Origin: Mycobacterium sp. DL440
GTDB taxonomy: Bacteria; Actinomycetota; Actinomycetes; Mycobacteriales; Mycobacteriaceae
Direction of reading: 5' to 3'
Assembly: GCF_011745145.1 (NCBI RefSeq)
Contig: NZ_CP050191.1
Location: 4,171,327-4,235,326, forward strand
DNA: 64,000 bases
Notes under the pieces: generated by a model
Databases searched by the model: none
What the model saw: only the letters and a program-made list of their open reading frames with translations
Told to the model about the DNA's origin: nothing
Translations under genes and position numbers: made by a program
In this document: one piece after another, positions 51,652 through 60,287 of the stretch
How the letters are laid out: every line of letters starts with the position of its first letter
Position numbering within the stretch: the stretch's first letter is position 1

Positions 51652-52491
51652 ATGCGCCCCTGGTTGCTGCGGCCTCGCGACGCCGACGCGATGCGCGCCG
51701 AGCTGCGCCGCATGGCCACCGACACCGGGCTTCCGCTGACCTTCGGCGGGCAGGTGCACGACGACACCCTGCTGCTGAGCGAGTTCTTCGGCACCCGCAC
51801 CGGCGCCATGCGCGGGCTCGCGGTGCTGCCCCGCGCCGGGCTGGGCGGGGCCAGCGTGGCGGCGCGTCGCCCAATCTCGGTGCCCGACTACCGGCGTGCC
51901 TCGACCATCACCCACGACTACGACGAGCCCGTGCTGTCCGAGGGAATCCGTTCGATCCTGGCGGTGCCGGTCGTCGTCGACGGCACCGCCCGGGCCGTGC
52001 TCTACGGAGCCCACCGCACCAGTGCGCCGATCGGCGATCGCACCGCGGCCGCGATGGTGGCCTCGGCGCAGCGGTTGAGCGACGAGCTACGCGTTCGCGA
52101 CGAGGTAGACCGACGCATGCGTCTCCGCGAAGCCGCCCTGACCACCTTCACCGACGCGACGGCCGACACCGAGCAGATCCGAGAGGTGCACGCCGACCTG
52201 CGCCGGCTGGCCGCCGACACCCCGGACCTGGCGGGGCCATTGCGCGACCTCGCCGACCGGTTGGCGGTCGCCTTGCGCGGCGACCCGCCGGCCAGCGCAC
52301 CCTTGACTGTCCGCGAGGTCGACGTGCTGGCACAGGTCGCCCTGGGTTGCACCAATGCCGAAGCAGCCCAGCGGCTCTCACTCAAACCGGAAACCGTGAA
52401 GGCTTACCTGCGCAGCGCGGCAGCCAAGCTCGGGGCCCGCAACCGTCACGAAGCGGTGTCCAAGGCCCGGCGGCTGCGACAGATTCCTTGA
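51652..52491 (+). CDS. GAF-domain LuxR-family transcriptional regulator
   Basis: The 279-residue protein has an N-terminal GAF-like domain (about residues 10-145: FGTRTGAMRGLAVLPRAGLGG, then SEGIRSILAVPVVVDGTARA, VLYGAHRTSAPIGDRTAAAM). A helical linker follows. A C-terminal LuxR helix-turn-helix covers about 215-275 (LTVREVDVLAQVALGCTNAE, AAQRLSLKPETVKAYLRSAA, AKLGARNRHEAVSKARRL). Such regulators sense a small molecule, often an acyl or aromatic compound, and activate divergent catabolic genes. Here the divergent genes are two acyl-CoA synthetases. There is no receiver domain, so it is not a two-component response regulator. Confidence 0.9.
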   Translation: MRPWLLRPRDADAMRAELRRMATDTGLPLTFGGQVHDDTLLLSEFFGTRTGAMRGLAVLPRAGLGGASVAARRPISVPDYRRASTITHDYDEPVLSEGIRSILAVPVVVDGTARAVLYGAHRTSAPIGDRTAAAMVASAQRLSDELRVRDEVDRRMRLREAALTTFTDATADTEQIREVHADLRRLAADTPDLAGPLRDLADRLAVALRGDPPASAPLTVREVDVLAQVALGCTNAEAAQRLSLKPETVKAYLRSAAAKLGARNRHEAVSKARRLRQIP

Positions 52492-52514
52492 CTTCGGCGA
52501 ATCGCCCGAAACAG

Positions 52515-52561
52515 TTGCGCTGAAGATTGCGGTCACCAGGTAGCCGCGATCTTCAGCGCAA
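52515..52561 (+). terminator. Long hairpin between the regulator and the epoxide hydrolase genes
   Basis: Arms TTGCGCTGAAGAT (52515-52527) and ATCTTCAGCGCAA (52549-52561) are perfectly complementary. The stem extends five more pairs with one G-T wobble, giving about 18 bp and an 11-base loop. It lies 23 bases after the LuxR stop and lacks a U run. Termination is the simplest reading; a transcript-processing or mRNA 5' structure is an alternative. Confidence 0.6.
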
Positions 52562-52595
52562 TACTCAGCACAGCGCGCCACCTCGCGCTGAGAGA

Positions 52596-53723
52596 ATGGC
52601 CTACATGACCCTGAGTGAGCCGTTGATCAAGCCGTTCCGCATCGCAATTCCCGACGCCGACCTGGACGACCTCAAGCAGCGTCTGAACCGGACCCGCTGG
52701 CCCGAGGCCGAGTGCGTCGACGACTGGACCCAGGGCATCCCGCTGGAATACACGATGGACCTGGCCACCTACTGGGCCAACGAGTACGACTGGCGCGCCC
52801 GTGAGGCCGCGCTGAACCGATTCGACCACTTCACCACCGAGATCGACGGGCTCGACATCCATTTCATCCATCAGCGCTCCGGGCGCGAGGATGCGTTCCC
52901 GCTGCTGATCACCCACGGCTGGCCCGGATCCATCGTCGAATTCCACAAGGTGATCGAGCCGCTGACCGCAGCCGGATTCGACGTGGTGTGCCCGTCACTG
53001 CCCGGCTACGGGTTCTCCGGGAAGCCGAGCGCGACGGGTTGGGGCATCGGGAAGATCGCGCAGGCATGGGACACGTTGATGACGCGACTGGGGTACGAGC
53101 GCTACGGCGCCCAGGGGGGCGACTGGGGTGCCGCGGTGACGACGCAGATCGGCCGCAACGTCGGCTCCTGTGTCGGCATTCACGTCAACATGCCGATCGC
53201 GCAGCCGCCGGCCGAGGGCATGGGCGAGATGACCGAGGACCTGGAGAAAGCCCTGGCCCGCATCGACTACTACCGCAAATGGGATTCGGGCTACATGAAG
53301 CAGCAGTCGACCCGGCCGCAGACCGTCGGGTACGGACTGGTGGACTCCCCCGCCGGTCAACTGGCCTGGATCGCGGAGAAGTTCTGGTCCTGGATGGACT
53401 GCGACGGAAACCCAGAAAACGTGGTGCACCGCGACGAGTTGCTCGACAACGTGATGCTGTACTGGCTCACCGCGTCGGCCGCGTCGTCGGCCCGGCTGTA
53501 CTGGGAGAGCCACAGCACTTGGGGCGGTGGCGAATACGTCAGCCTGCCCACCGGAATCGCGTCGTTCCCGCTCGAGATCCTGCGCGCTCCGCGCAGCTGG
53601 TGCGAGACCGGCTACAACGTCACGCACTTCACGACGATGCCCCGCGGCGGACACTTCGCGGCCTTCGAACAGCCGGAGTTGTTCGTCGAGGATGTGAAGG
53701 CGTTCTTCGACACCGTGCGGTGA
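52596..53723 (+). CDS. Epoxide hydrolase (alpha/beta-hydrolase, EH N-terminal domain)
   Basis: The 375-residue protein begins with the epoxide-hydrolase N-terminal domain (IKPFRIAIPDADLDDLKQRL, NRTRWPEAECVDDWTQGIPL). Then come the oxyanion HGWPGS near residue 108 and the nucleophile Asp in GGDWGA near residue 172. The catalytic His is near the end in PRGGHFAAFEQPE. The cap region includes the paired Tyr-type residues of the family. It opens epoxides to diols. ATG 52596 is used; an ATG three codons later is equally possible. A preceding hairpin separates it from the LuxR gene, so it is probably transcribed alone. Confidence 0.9.
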   Translation: MAYMTLSEPLIKPFRIAIPDADLDDLKQRLNRTRWPEAECVDDWTQGIPLEYTMDLATYWANEYDWRAREAALNRFDHFTTEIDGLDIHFIHQRSGREDAFPLLITHGWPGSIVEFHKVIEPLTAAGFDVVCPSLPGYGFSGKPSATGWGIGKIAQAWDTLMTRLGYERYGAQGGDWGAAVTTQIGRNVGSCVGIHVNMPIAQPPAEGMGEMTEDLEKALARIDYYRKWDSGYMKQQSTRPQTVGYGLVDSPAGQLAWIAEKFWSWMDCDGNPENVVHRDELLDNVMLYWLTASAASSARLYWESHSTWGGGEYVSLPTGIASFPLEILRAPRSWCETGYNVTHFTTMPRGGHFAAFEQPELFVEDVKAFFDTVR

Positions 53724-53789
53724 TTCCTTTACACCATCTGACGCTGCCAACGAAGATGTGGATAAGGGCCAGGGGCGTGGGCGCGGAGC

Positions 53790-55658
53790 TCAGGCCAGCG
53801 AATCCACCCAGGCCCGGTGCAACGCCGCGTAGGCGCCGTCGGCCCGGCCGATCAGATCCGCCGGCGCACCGTCCTCGATGATGCGGCCGTGCTCGAGCAC
53901 CAACACCCGGTCGGCGATCTGCACCGTGGACAGCCGGTGTGCGATCACCAGCGCGGTGCGGTCGGCCAACACGGTTTCCAACGCGCGCTGCACCATTCGT
54001 TCGCTCGGGATGTCCAGTGAGGACGTCGCCTCATCCAGGATCAGGACAGCCGGATCAGCCAGGAATGCCCGGGCGAACGCCACCAGCTGACGCTGCCCCG
54101 CCGAGAGCCGGCCGCCGCGCTTGGCCACATCGGTGTCATACCCATCGGGCAAGGAATCGATGAACCGGTCCGCGCCGACGGCCGTGGCCGCCGCCCGCAC
54201 CTGCGCATCGCTGGCATCGGGCCGCCCGAACCGGATGTTGTCGGCAACCGTCCCGGAGAACATGAAGTTCTCCTGGGTGACCATCACGACGTGGCGGCGC
54301 AATTCGGACTGCGCCAGCTCACGCAGATCCACACCGTCGAGAGTCACCGACCCGGCCGTGGGGTCGTAGAACCGGGCGATCAGCTTGGCGATGGTGGTCT
54401 TGCCCGCACCGGTGGTGCCCACCAGTGCCACGGTCTGACCGGCCGGCACCTCGAGCTCAAAGCCCGGCAACACCGGCCGCCCACGCGCGTACTCGAACCG
54501 CACATCGTGAAACCCGATGGCACCCTTGGGCTCCGGTAGTGAGACGGGATGTGCCGGATCGGCAATGGCGGGCTGCTGCGCCAGCACCCCGGCCAGCTTC
54601 TCCAGCGCCGAGGACGCCGACTGGAAGGTGTTGAAGAACTGCGAGATCTCCTGCATCGGCTCGAAGAACATCCGCAGGTAGAGCAGGAACGCGGCCAGCG
54701 TGCCGATCGTCATCTCGCCGGTCAGCACCCGGTAGCCGCCGTACAGCAGCACCACACCGGTGGTGAGGTTGCCGACCAGCTTGACCCCGGGCATGAAGAT
54801 CGCCAGCAGCTTGAAGGTCTTTTCGTTGATCGCCCGGTACTCGTCGGCGACGTCGTCGAAGATCTCCTGATTCCGCGGCTCGCGCCGGTAAGCCTGCACG
54901 GCCTTGATGCCGGTCATGGTCTCGACGAACTGCACGATCACCAGCGCCGCGCTTTCGCGCACCAACCGGTACGTCTTGCCCGACTCGTTGCGGAACCACC
55001 ACACCAGGCCGACCAGGATCGGGAAGGCCGCCAGGCACATCAAGCCCAGTCGCCAATCGAGAGCCACCAACAGGACGGCCGTGCCGAACAACGTCAGCAC
55101 CGCGGTGATCAGACTGTCGAAACCGGTTTCCAGCATGTCCTGGATGGCCTCGACGTCGTTGGTGGACCGGCTGACCACTCGGCCCGAGGTATAGCGGTCG
55201 TGGAAGGCCACATCGAGCCTGCCGAAATGCCGGAACACCCGGCGGCGCAACTCCAGCAGCACCCGCTGCCCGACCCGCCCGGAACGCCGCAGGAAGAACA
55301 TCCGGCTGATCGCCTGCACGATCACCACGGCGCACAACGTCCCGACGACGAGCATCAGCTCGCGGGCCTGACCGCCCTCGAGGATCGGCGGGATGCCGCG
55401 GTCGATTCCGCGCTGCACCAGGATCGGAACCGAAAGCCGGGCAGCGTTTTCCACGACGACCACGAGTGCCAGCACCGCGACCGTCCACCGGAAAGGGCGC
55501 AGCAACGACATGAGCAGCGCCCGGGCCTCCCGGCGCCGGGGCAGGCTTTCGTCGATGGGGAGCGCGGAACTGCCGTCACCGACGTGGTCACCGGTGACGG
55601 CGTCGGCGCTGTCGTCTTCGTCGTCGGTGACGCGCCCGCGCCACTGCGTGGTGCTCAT
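53790..55658 (-). CDS. ABC exporter half-transporter with canonical ATPase site residues (heterodimer partner 1)
   Basis: The 622-residue protein has an N-terminal six-helix exporter domain and a C-terminal nucleotide-binding domain. Walker A is VGTTGAGKTTIAKL, the signature is LSAGQRQ (Ala for the second Gly), and Walker B is LILDEATSSLD with the catalytic Glu kept. The first 40 residues are acidic and polar. The ATG overlaps the stop of the upstream exporter gene, so the two half-transporters are made together. Its neighbour has a Glu-to-Asp change; the two therefore make one good and one degenerate ATP site, as known for heterodimeric multidrug exporters. Substrate unknown. Confidence 0.92.
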   Translation of the reverse strand: MSTTQWRGRVTDDEDDSADAVTGDHVGDGSSALPIDESLPRRREARALLMSLLRPFRWTVAVLALVVVVENAARLSVPILVQRGIDRGIPPILEGGQARELMLVVGTLCAVVIVQAISRMFFLRRSGRVGQRVLLELRRRVFRHFGRLDVAFHDRYTSGRVVSRSTNDVEAIQDMLETGFDSLITAVLTLFGTAVLLVALDWRLGLMCLAAFPILVGLVWWFRNESGKTYRLVRESAALVIVQFVETMTGIKAVQAYRREPRNQEIFDDVADEYRAINEKTFKLLAIFMPGVKLVGNLTTGVVLLYGGYRVLTGEMTIGTLAAFLLYLRMFFEPMQEISQFFNTFQSASSALEKLAGVLAQQPAIADPAHPVSLPEPKGAIGFHDVRFEYARGRPVLPGFELEVPAGQTVALVGTTGAGKTTIAKLIARFYDPTAGSVTLDGVDLRELAQSELRRHVVMVTQENFMFSGTVADNIRFGRPDASDAQVRAAATAVGADRFIDSLPDGYDTDVAKRGGRLSAGQRQLVAFARAFLADPAVLILDEATSSLDIPSERMVQRALETVLADRTALVIAHRLSTVQIADRVLVLEHGRIIEDGAPADLIGRADGAYAALHRAWVDSLA

Positions 55659-57550
55659 CGGCGCTGCACCTCCGCACTGAGATGTGGTGGCTCGCCCACT
55701 TCGTCGATGGCTGCCCGCTCAGCGTGCCCACGCTGCAGCCGGCCCAGCTCCTCGTCGTCCTCCCACTCGCAGCTGCGCTCGGAAGCGTCGTCGAGCTGGT
55801 CGTCGGCGGCCAGCAGGTAGCGGTATTGCGGTACCTGCGCCAGTAATTGGGCGTGGGTCCCGATGTGGGTGATGGTGCCGCCCTGTAGGAGCGCGACCTT
55901 GTCGGCCAACAGCACGGTTGATGCCCGGTGCGCGACGATGATGCCCGTCACCCCACGCAGCACCCGGCCCAGCGCCTCGGTCACGACGGCCTCGGTGTGG
56001 ACATCCAGCGCCGACAGGGTGTCGTCGAGCACCAGGATCTTGGGCGCCGCCAGGATGGCCCGGGCCAGCGAAAGGCGTTGGCGCTGCCCGCCGGACAGAC
56101 TCATGCCCTGCTCCCCGATCCGGGTGTCCAGGCCGAACGGCAGGTCGTAGACGAACTGTGCGGCCGCGACCTCGATGGCCTGGCCCAACTGCTCGTCGGT
56201 GGCATCGGCACGGCCCAGCCGCAGGTTCTCTGCCACCGACATCGAGAACAGCGTCGGATCCTCGAATGCCGTGGCCACGGTCTGCCGCAGCGCCGGCAGG
56301 CTCAGCTCGCGGATGTCGCGGCCGTCGATCAGGATCTGGCCTTCGGTGACGTCGTAGAGCCGTGAGAACAGGGCGGCCAGTACCGATTTGCCCGAGCCGG
56401 TCGCACCGACCAACGCCAGCGTCTGCCCCGGCTCCACCACCGCATCGACATGGCGGAGGGCCCATTCGTCGCCGTCCGGGAACGTGAAGCCCACGTCCCG
56501 CAGTTCCAGCCGGCCACCTCGCGGCGGCTGCGCGACCGGGCCGTCGGCGATATCGACCGGGGCATCGAAGATCTCGGCGATCCGGTTCGCGGCGGTGAAC
56601 GACTCCTGGGTCATCGACAACAGAAAGCCCAGCGACGCGATCGGCCACACCAGCGACAGCATCATCGTGATGAACGCGACCAGGGTGCCCATCGTGACGT
56701 GGCCGTGGCCCGCCGCGTACGCACCGAAACCCAGCACCACGATCAGCGTGAGGTTGGGGATGACCTCCAGCACGGTCCAGAACTTCGCGGACACGCTCAC
56801 CCTGGCGAACTGGGTGTCATACAGCTGCGTGGCCTGCTCGTCGAACCGGTCGAAGACGTAATCCTCGCGGCCGAACGCCTTGACCACCCGCAGCCCGAGC
56901 GCGGCCTCCTCGACATGGGTTGCGACATGGCCGGTCTGGTCCTGCGCCAACCGCGACAGCCGGGTGTACTCCCGCTCGAAATGCAGCACAGTCGCCGCGA
57001 TCGGCACGATCGACACCAACACCACCACGCCCAGCGGCCAGTACATGGCCAGCAGGATCGAGGTCACCACCACGATCTGCAGGGTGTTGAGGATCAAGAA
57101 CACCAACCCGAAGGACAGGAACCGGCGGATGGTCGACAGGTCGTTCATCACCCGCGACAGCAGCTGCCCGGACTGCCAGCGGCCGTGGAAACTCATCGGC
57201 AGGATCTGCAGCCGCGCATAGAGATCCTTGCGGATGTCGGCCTCGACACCCATGGTCGCCCGGGCCACCAGCCAGCGCCGGATGAACCACAGCACCGCCT
57301 CGGAGATTCCGACCGCGACAGCGGCCGAGCCCAGCACCCACAGCCCGTGCGGATCCTGGTGGCGCACTGGGCCGTCGATCACGGCCTTGGTCATCAGCGG
57401 AATCGCCACCGTGGCGGCCAGGCTGACCACCGCGACCACGACCATCACGATCCAGCGGGTCCGGTACGGCAACAGATAGGGCAACAGCCGCCACAGATCT
57501 GAACTGGTCCGGATCCGCTTCGGAGATGGGGCGATCGCGGCTTGACTCAC
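55655..57550 (-). CDS. ABC exporter half-transporter with degenerate Walker B (heterodimer partner 2)
   Basis: The 631-residue protein has six N-terminal helices and a nucleotide-binding domain with Walker A VGATGSGKSVLAAL, signature [16 protein letters not shown] and Walker B LVLDDTLSALD. Asp replaces the catalytic Glu. The C-terminus has an acidic extension (ASERSCEWEDDEELGRLQRG). Together with the canonical partner downstream (overlap ATGA) this predicts an asymmetric heterodimer in which only one of two ATP sites turns over. Exporters of this type in actinobacteria move drugs, lipids or siderophores. Confidence 0.92.
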   Translation of the reverse strand: MSQAAIAPSPKRIRTSSDLWRLLPYLLPYRTRWIVMVVVAVVSLAATVAIPLMTKAVIDGPVRHQDPHGLWVLGSAAVAVGISEAVLWFIRRWLVARATMGVEADIRKDLYARLQILPMSFHGRWQSGQLLSRVMNDLSTIRRFLSFGLVFLILNTLQIVVVTSILLAMYWPLGVVVLVSIVPIAATVLHFEREYTRLSRLAQDQTGHVATHVEEAALGLRVVKAFGREDYVFDRFDEQATQLYDTQFARVSVSAKFWTVLEVIPNLTLIVVLGFGAYAAGHGHVTMGTLVAFITMMLSLVWPIASLGFLLSMTQESFTAANRIAEIFDAPVDIADGPVAQPPRGGRLELRDVGFTFPDGDEWALRHVDAVVEPGQTLALVGATGSGKSVLAALFSRLYDVTEGQILIDGRDIRELSLPALRQTVATAFEDPTLFSMSVAENLRLGRADATDEQLGQAIEVAAAQFVYDLPFGLDTRIGEQGMSLSGGQRQRLSLARAILAAPKILVLDDTLSALDVHTEAVVTEALGRVLRGVTGIIVAHRASTVLLADKVALLQGGTITHIGTHAQLLAQVPQYRYLLAADDQLDDASERSCEWEDDEELGRLQRGHAERAAIDEVGEPPHLSAEVQRR

Positions 57551-57586
57551 TGAATCAATCCTCCCATCAAAAGCAAACGATTAACC

Positions 57587-59488
57587 TCACGCGGCCGGAA
57601 CCTCCTCGGAGAACTGCGTGTCGTACAGCTCGGCGTACCGACCGCCACGGGCCAGCAGTTCGCGGTGGGTGCCACGCTCGACGATGCACCCGTCCTCGAC
57701 GACCAGGATGAGATCGGCGGCGCGAACCGTGGACAACCGGTGTGCGATGACGATCGAGGTGCGCCCATCCAGTGCCTCGGCCAGCGCCTGCTGCACGGCG
57801 GCCTCCGAGGCCGAGTCCAGCGACGCTGTCGCCTCATCGAGCACCACCACCCGGGATCGTCCCAACAGCAGGCGCGCGATGGTCAACCGCTGCCGCTGCC
57901 CTCCGGACAGACGGTATCCGCGCTCACCGACAACCGTGTCCAGACCGTCGGGCATCGCCGCGACCACGTCGTCGAGCCGGGCCCGGCGCAGCGCCTCCCA
58001 GAGTTCTGCATCAGCGGCTTCAGGCGCTGCCAACAGCAGGTTCGAGCGGATCGACTCATGGAACAGGTGCCCATCCTGGGTCACCATGCCCACGGTGTCC
58101 TTGAGCGACGCGAACGTCACGTCGCGCACGTCCGCGTCGCTGAGGGTGATGGATCCGGAGTCGACGTCGTAGAGCCGGGCCAGCAGCGACGCGATGGTCG
58201 ACTTGCCCGCTCCCGACGAACCGACCAGCGCCACCATCTGCCCTGGCTCCGCGGTGAACGAAATGCCGTGCAGCACCTCGTCCCCGCCGCGGTGGTCCAG
58301 GGTCGCCACTTCTTCCAGCGAGGCCAGCGACACCTTGTCCGCCGGCGGATAAGCGAAGCGGACGTCGTGAAATTCAATCGAGACCGGCGCGCCTTCCTTC
58401 TGGCCTGGGACCTCGACCGCGTCAGGCGTCTCGGCGATCAGCGGCACCAGGTCCAGCACCTCGAAGACCCGCTCGAACGACACCAGCGCGCTGGCGATCT
58501 CGACCCGTGCGTTGGCCAGGGCGGTCAGTGGCGCATACAGCCGGGTCAGCAACAGCGCCAGCGACACCACCGCACCGGCCTGCAACTGCCCGCCGATCGC
58601 CAACACCCCGCCCAGCCCGTAGACCAGCGCCAAGGCGAGCGCCGACATCAGAGTCAGCGAGTTCATGAACGTCGACTGCAGCATCGCCGTGCGGACCCCG
58701 ATGTCACGCACCCGGTCGGCGCGCACCGAGAACTCGCCGGACTCACGCTCCGGACTACCGAACAGCTTGACCAGGGTGGCGCCCGGGGCCGAGAACCGCT
58801 CGGTCATCTGGGTGTTCATCGTGGCGTTGTAGGTGGCCGCCTCCCGCGACAGCCCGGCCATCCGGGTGCCGATACGACGGGCGGGCAGCACGAACAACGG
58901 CAGCAGCGCCAGCGACAGCAGCGTGATCTGCCAGGAGATGCTGAGCATCACCACCAGCGTCAACGTCAACGTCACCAGGTTCGCGACGATGCCCGAGAGC
59001 GTGTCCGAGAACGCCCGTTGCGCGCCGATCACGTCGTTGCCCAACCGGCTCACCAGGGCGCCGGTGCGGGTGCGGGTGAAAAAGGCCACCGGCATCCGCT
59101 GCACGTGGTCGAACACCGCGGTGCGCAGATCCAGGATCAGACCCTCACCGATGTTCGACGACAACCACCTGGTCAACAGGGCCACCGCGGCCTCGGCGAC
59201 GGCGATCGCAGCGATAGTGCAGGCCAACAGCACCACCGTCGACGCCGGGCCACCCCGGGTGATCGCGTCGACCACCCGGCCGGCCAGCACCGGCGTCGTC
59301 ACCGTCAACACCGCGCTGACCACGCTGATCGCGACGAACCAGCCGAGCCTGCGGTGGTGGCGCGCGGAGAACCGCCAGATCCGGGACAAGAGCCCCCGGG
59401 AGGCCAAGGCCCGCAGGTCACCGTCACGGGCGTGGGCCTGCCGATACAGCGACTGTCGGGCCACCGTTTCCATACTCATAGGCATCAC
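57587..59488 (-). CDS. ABC exporter, full ATPase motifs (third of three)
   Basis: Translation can start at GTG 59488 or ATG 59485, 59479 or 59473; up to 633 residues. The six-helix domain is followed by a nucleotide-binding domain with [30 protein letters not shown] and [12 protein letters not shown], all canonical, so it can work as a homodimer. It lies 36 bases upstream of the heterodimer genes and reads in the same direction, forming a three-gene export locus. An inverted repeat, ACCTCAA-N6-TTGAGGT, sits directly in front of the starts and may be an operator for a TetR- or MarR-type regulator encoded elsewhere. Confidence 0.9.
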   Translation of the reverse strand: MMPMSMETVARQSLYRQAHARDGDLRALASRGLLSRIWRFSARHHRRLGWFVAISVVSAVLTVTTPVLAGRVVDAITRGGPASTVVLLACTIAAIAVAEAAVALLTRWLSSNIGEGLILDLRTAVFDHVQRMPVAFFTRTRTGALVSRLGNDVIGAQRAFSDTLSGIVANLVTLTLTLVVMLSISWQITLLSLALLPLFVLPARRIGTRMAGLSREAATYNATMNTQMTERFSAPGATLVKLFGSPERESGEFSVRADRVRDIGVRTAMLQSTFMNSLTLMSALALALVYGLGGVLAIGGQLQAGAVVSLALLLTRLYAPLTALANARVEIASALVSFERVFEVLDLVPLIAETPDAVEVPGQKEGAPVSIEFHDVRFAYPPADKVSLASLEEVATLDHRGGDEVLHGISFTAEPGQMVALVGSSGAGKSTIASLLARLYDVDSGSITLSDADVRDVTFASLKDTVGMVTQDGHLFHESIRSNLLLAAPEAADAELWEALRRARLDDVVAAMPDGLDTVVGERGYRLSGGQRQRLTIARLLLGRSRVVVLDEATASLDSASEAAVQQALAEALDGRTSIVIAHRLSTVRAADLILVVEDGCIVERGTHRELLARGGRYAELYDTQFSEEVPAA

Positions 59489-59494
59489 CGTAAA

Positions 59495-59514
59495 ACCTCA
59501 ACAAATATTGAGGT
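59495..59514. promoter_or_regulatory. Inverted repeat ACCTCAA-N6-TTGAGGT upstream of the exporter locus
   Basis: Seven-base perfect arms around an A/T-rich spacer, ending about 6 bases from the exporter gene's furthest possible start and about 60 bases before prrA. The size and symmetry fit a dimeric repressor site, or a site shared by the divergent exporter and prrA promoters. Confidence 0.5.
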
Positions 59515-59573
59515 CAAAGACTTCCCTGGGCGCCTCCGCGAATCGCCGTTGTTCATCAGGCAAGATGTCGGTC

Positions 59574-60284
59574 ATGGATAGCGCTACCGGTGGCATGGCC
59601 TCGCCCCGGGTCCTCGTCGTAGACGACGACCCCGACGTGCTCGCCTCGCTGGAACGCGGGCTGCGGCTGTCCGGGTTCACCGTATCGACGGCCGTAGACG
59701 GGGCCGAGGCGCTGCGCAGCGCCACCGAGACCCGACCCGACGCGATCGTGCTCGACATCAACATGCCCGTGCTCGACGGCGTGAGCGTGGTGACCGCCCT
59801 GCGCGCGATGGACAACGACGTGCCCGTCTGCGTGCTCTCGGCCCGCAGCAGCGTCGACGACCGCGTCGCCGGCCTGGAAGCCGGCGCCGACGACTACCTG
59901 GTCAAGCCGTTCGTGCTGCAGGAGCTGGTGGCCCGGGTCAAGGCCCTGCTGCGCCGCCGCGGCGCATCGGCCACCTTCTCGTCCGAGACCATCCAGGTCG
60001 GCCCGCTCGAGGTCGACATCCCGGGCCGCCGCGCCCGCGTCAACGGCGTGGACGTGGATCTGACCAAACGCGAGTTCGACCTGCTGGCTGTCCTGGCCGA
60101 GCACAAGACCGCAGTTCTGTCCCGGGCACAGTTGCTGGAACTGGTCTGGGGCTACGACTTCGCCGCCGACACCAACGTGGTCGACGTGTTCATCGGTTAC
60201 CTCCGCCGCAAACTCGAAGCCGGCGGCGCGCCCCGGCTGCTGCATACCGTCCGTGGGGTCGGGTTCGTGCTCAGGACGCAATAG
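59574..60284 (+). CDS. prrA: Two-component response regulator PrrA
   Basis: The 236-residue OmpR/PhoB-type regulator has a receiver domain with [20 protein letters not shown], the phosphorylated Asp in [12 protein letters not shown] (near residue 60) and [22 protein letters not shown]-terminal winged helix contains [15 protein letters not shown] and [19 protein letters not shown]. It is nearly identical, as recalled, to M. tuberculosis PrrA, an essential regulator of early intracellular adaptation and nitrogen or respiration genes. ATG 59574 gives the length known for PrrA; ATG 59565 would add three residues. The sensor kinase prrB follows 3 bases after its stop. Confidence 0.96.
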   Translation: MDSATGGMASPRVLVVDDDPDVLASLERGLRLSGFTVSTAVDGAEALRSATETRPDAIVLDINMPVLDGVSVVTALRAMDNDVPVCVLSARSSVDDRVAGLEAGADDYLVKPFVLQELVARVKALLRRRGASATFSSETIQVGPLEVDIPGRRARVNGVDVDLTKREFDLLAVLAEHKTAVLSRAQLLELVWGYDFAADTNVVDVFIGYLRRKLEAGGAPRLLHTVRGVGFVLRTQ

Positions 60285-60287
60285 GAA

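Noticed and set aside
54549..55820. 423-codon plus-strand frame rich in Gln/His/Arg
   Set aside because: Shadow of the ABC exporter gene on the other strand; composition typical of antisense translation.
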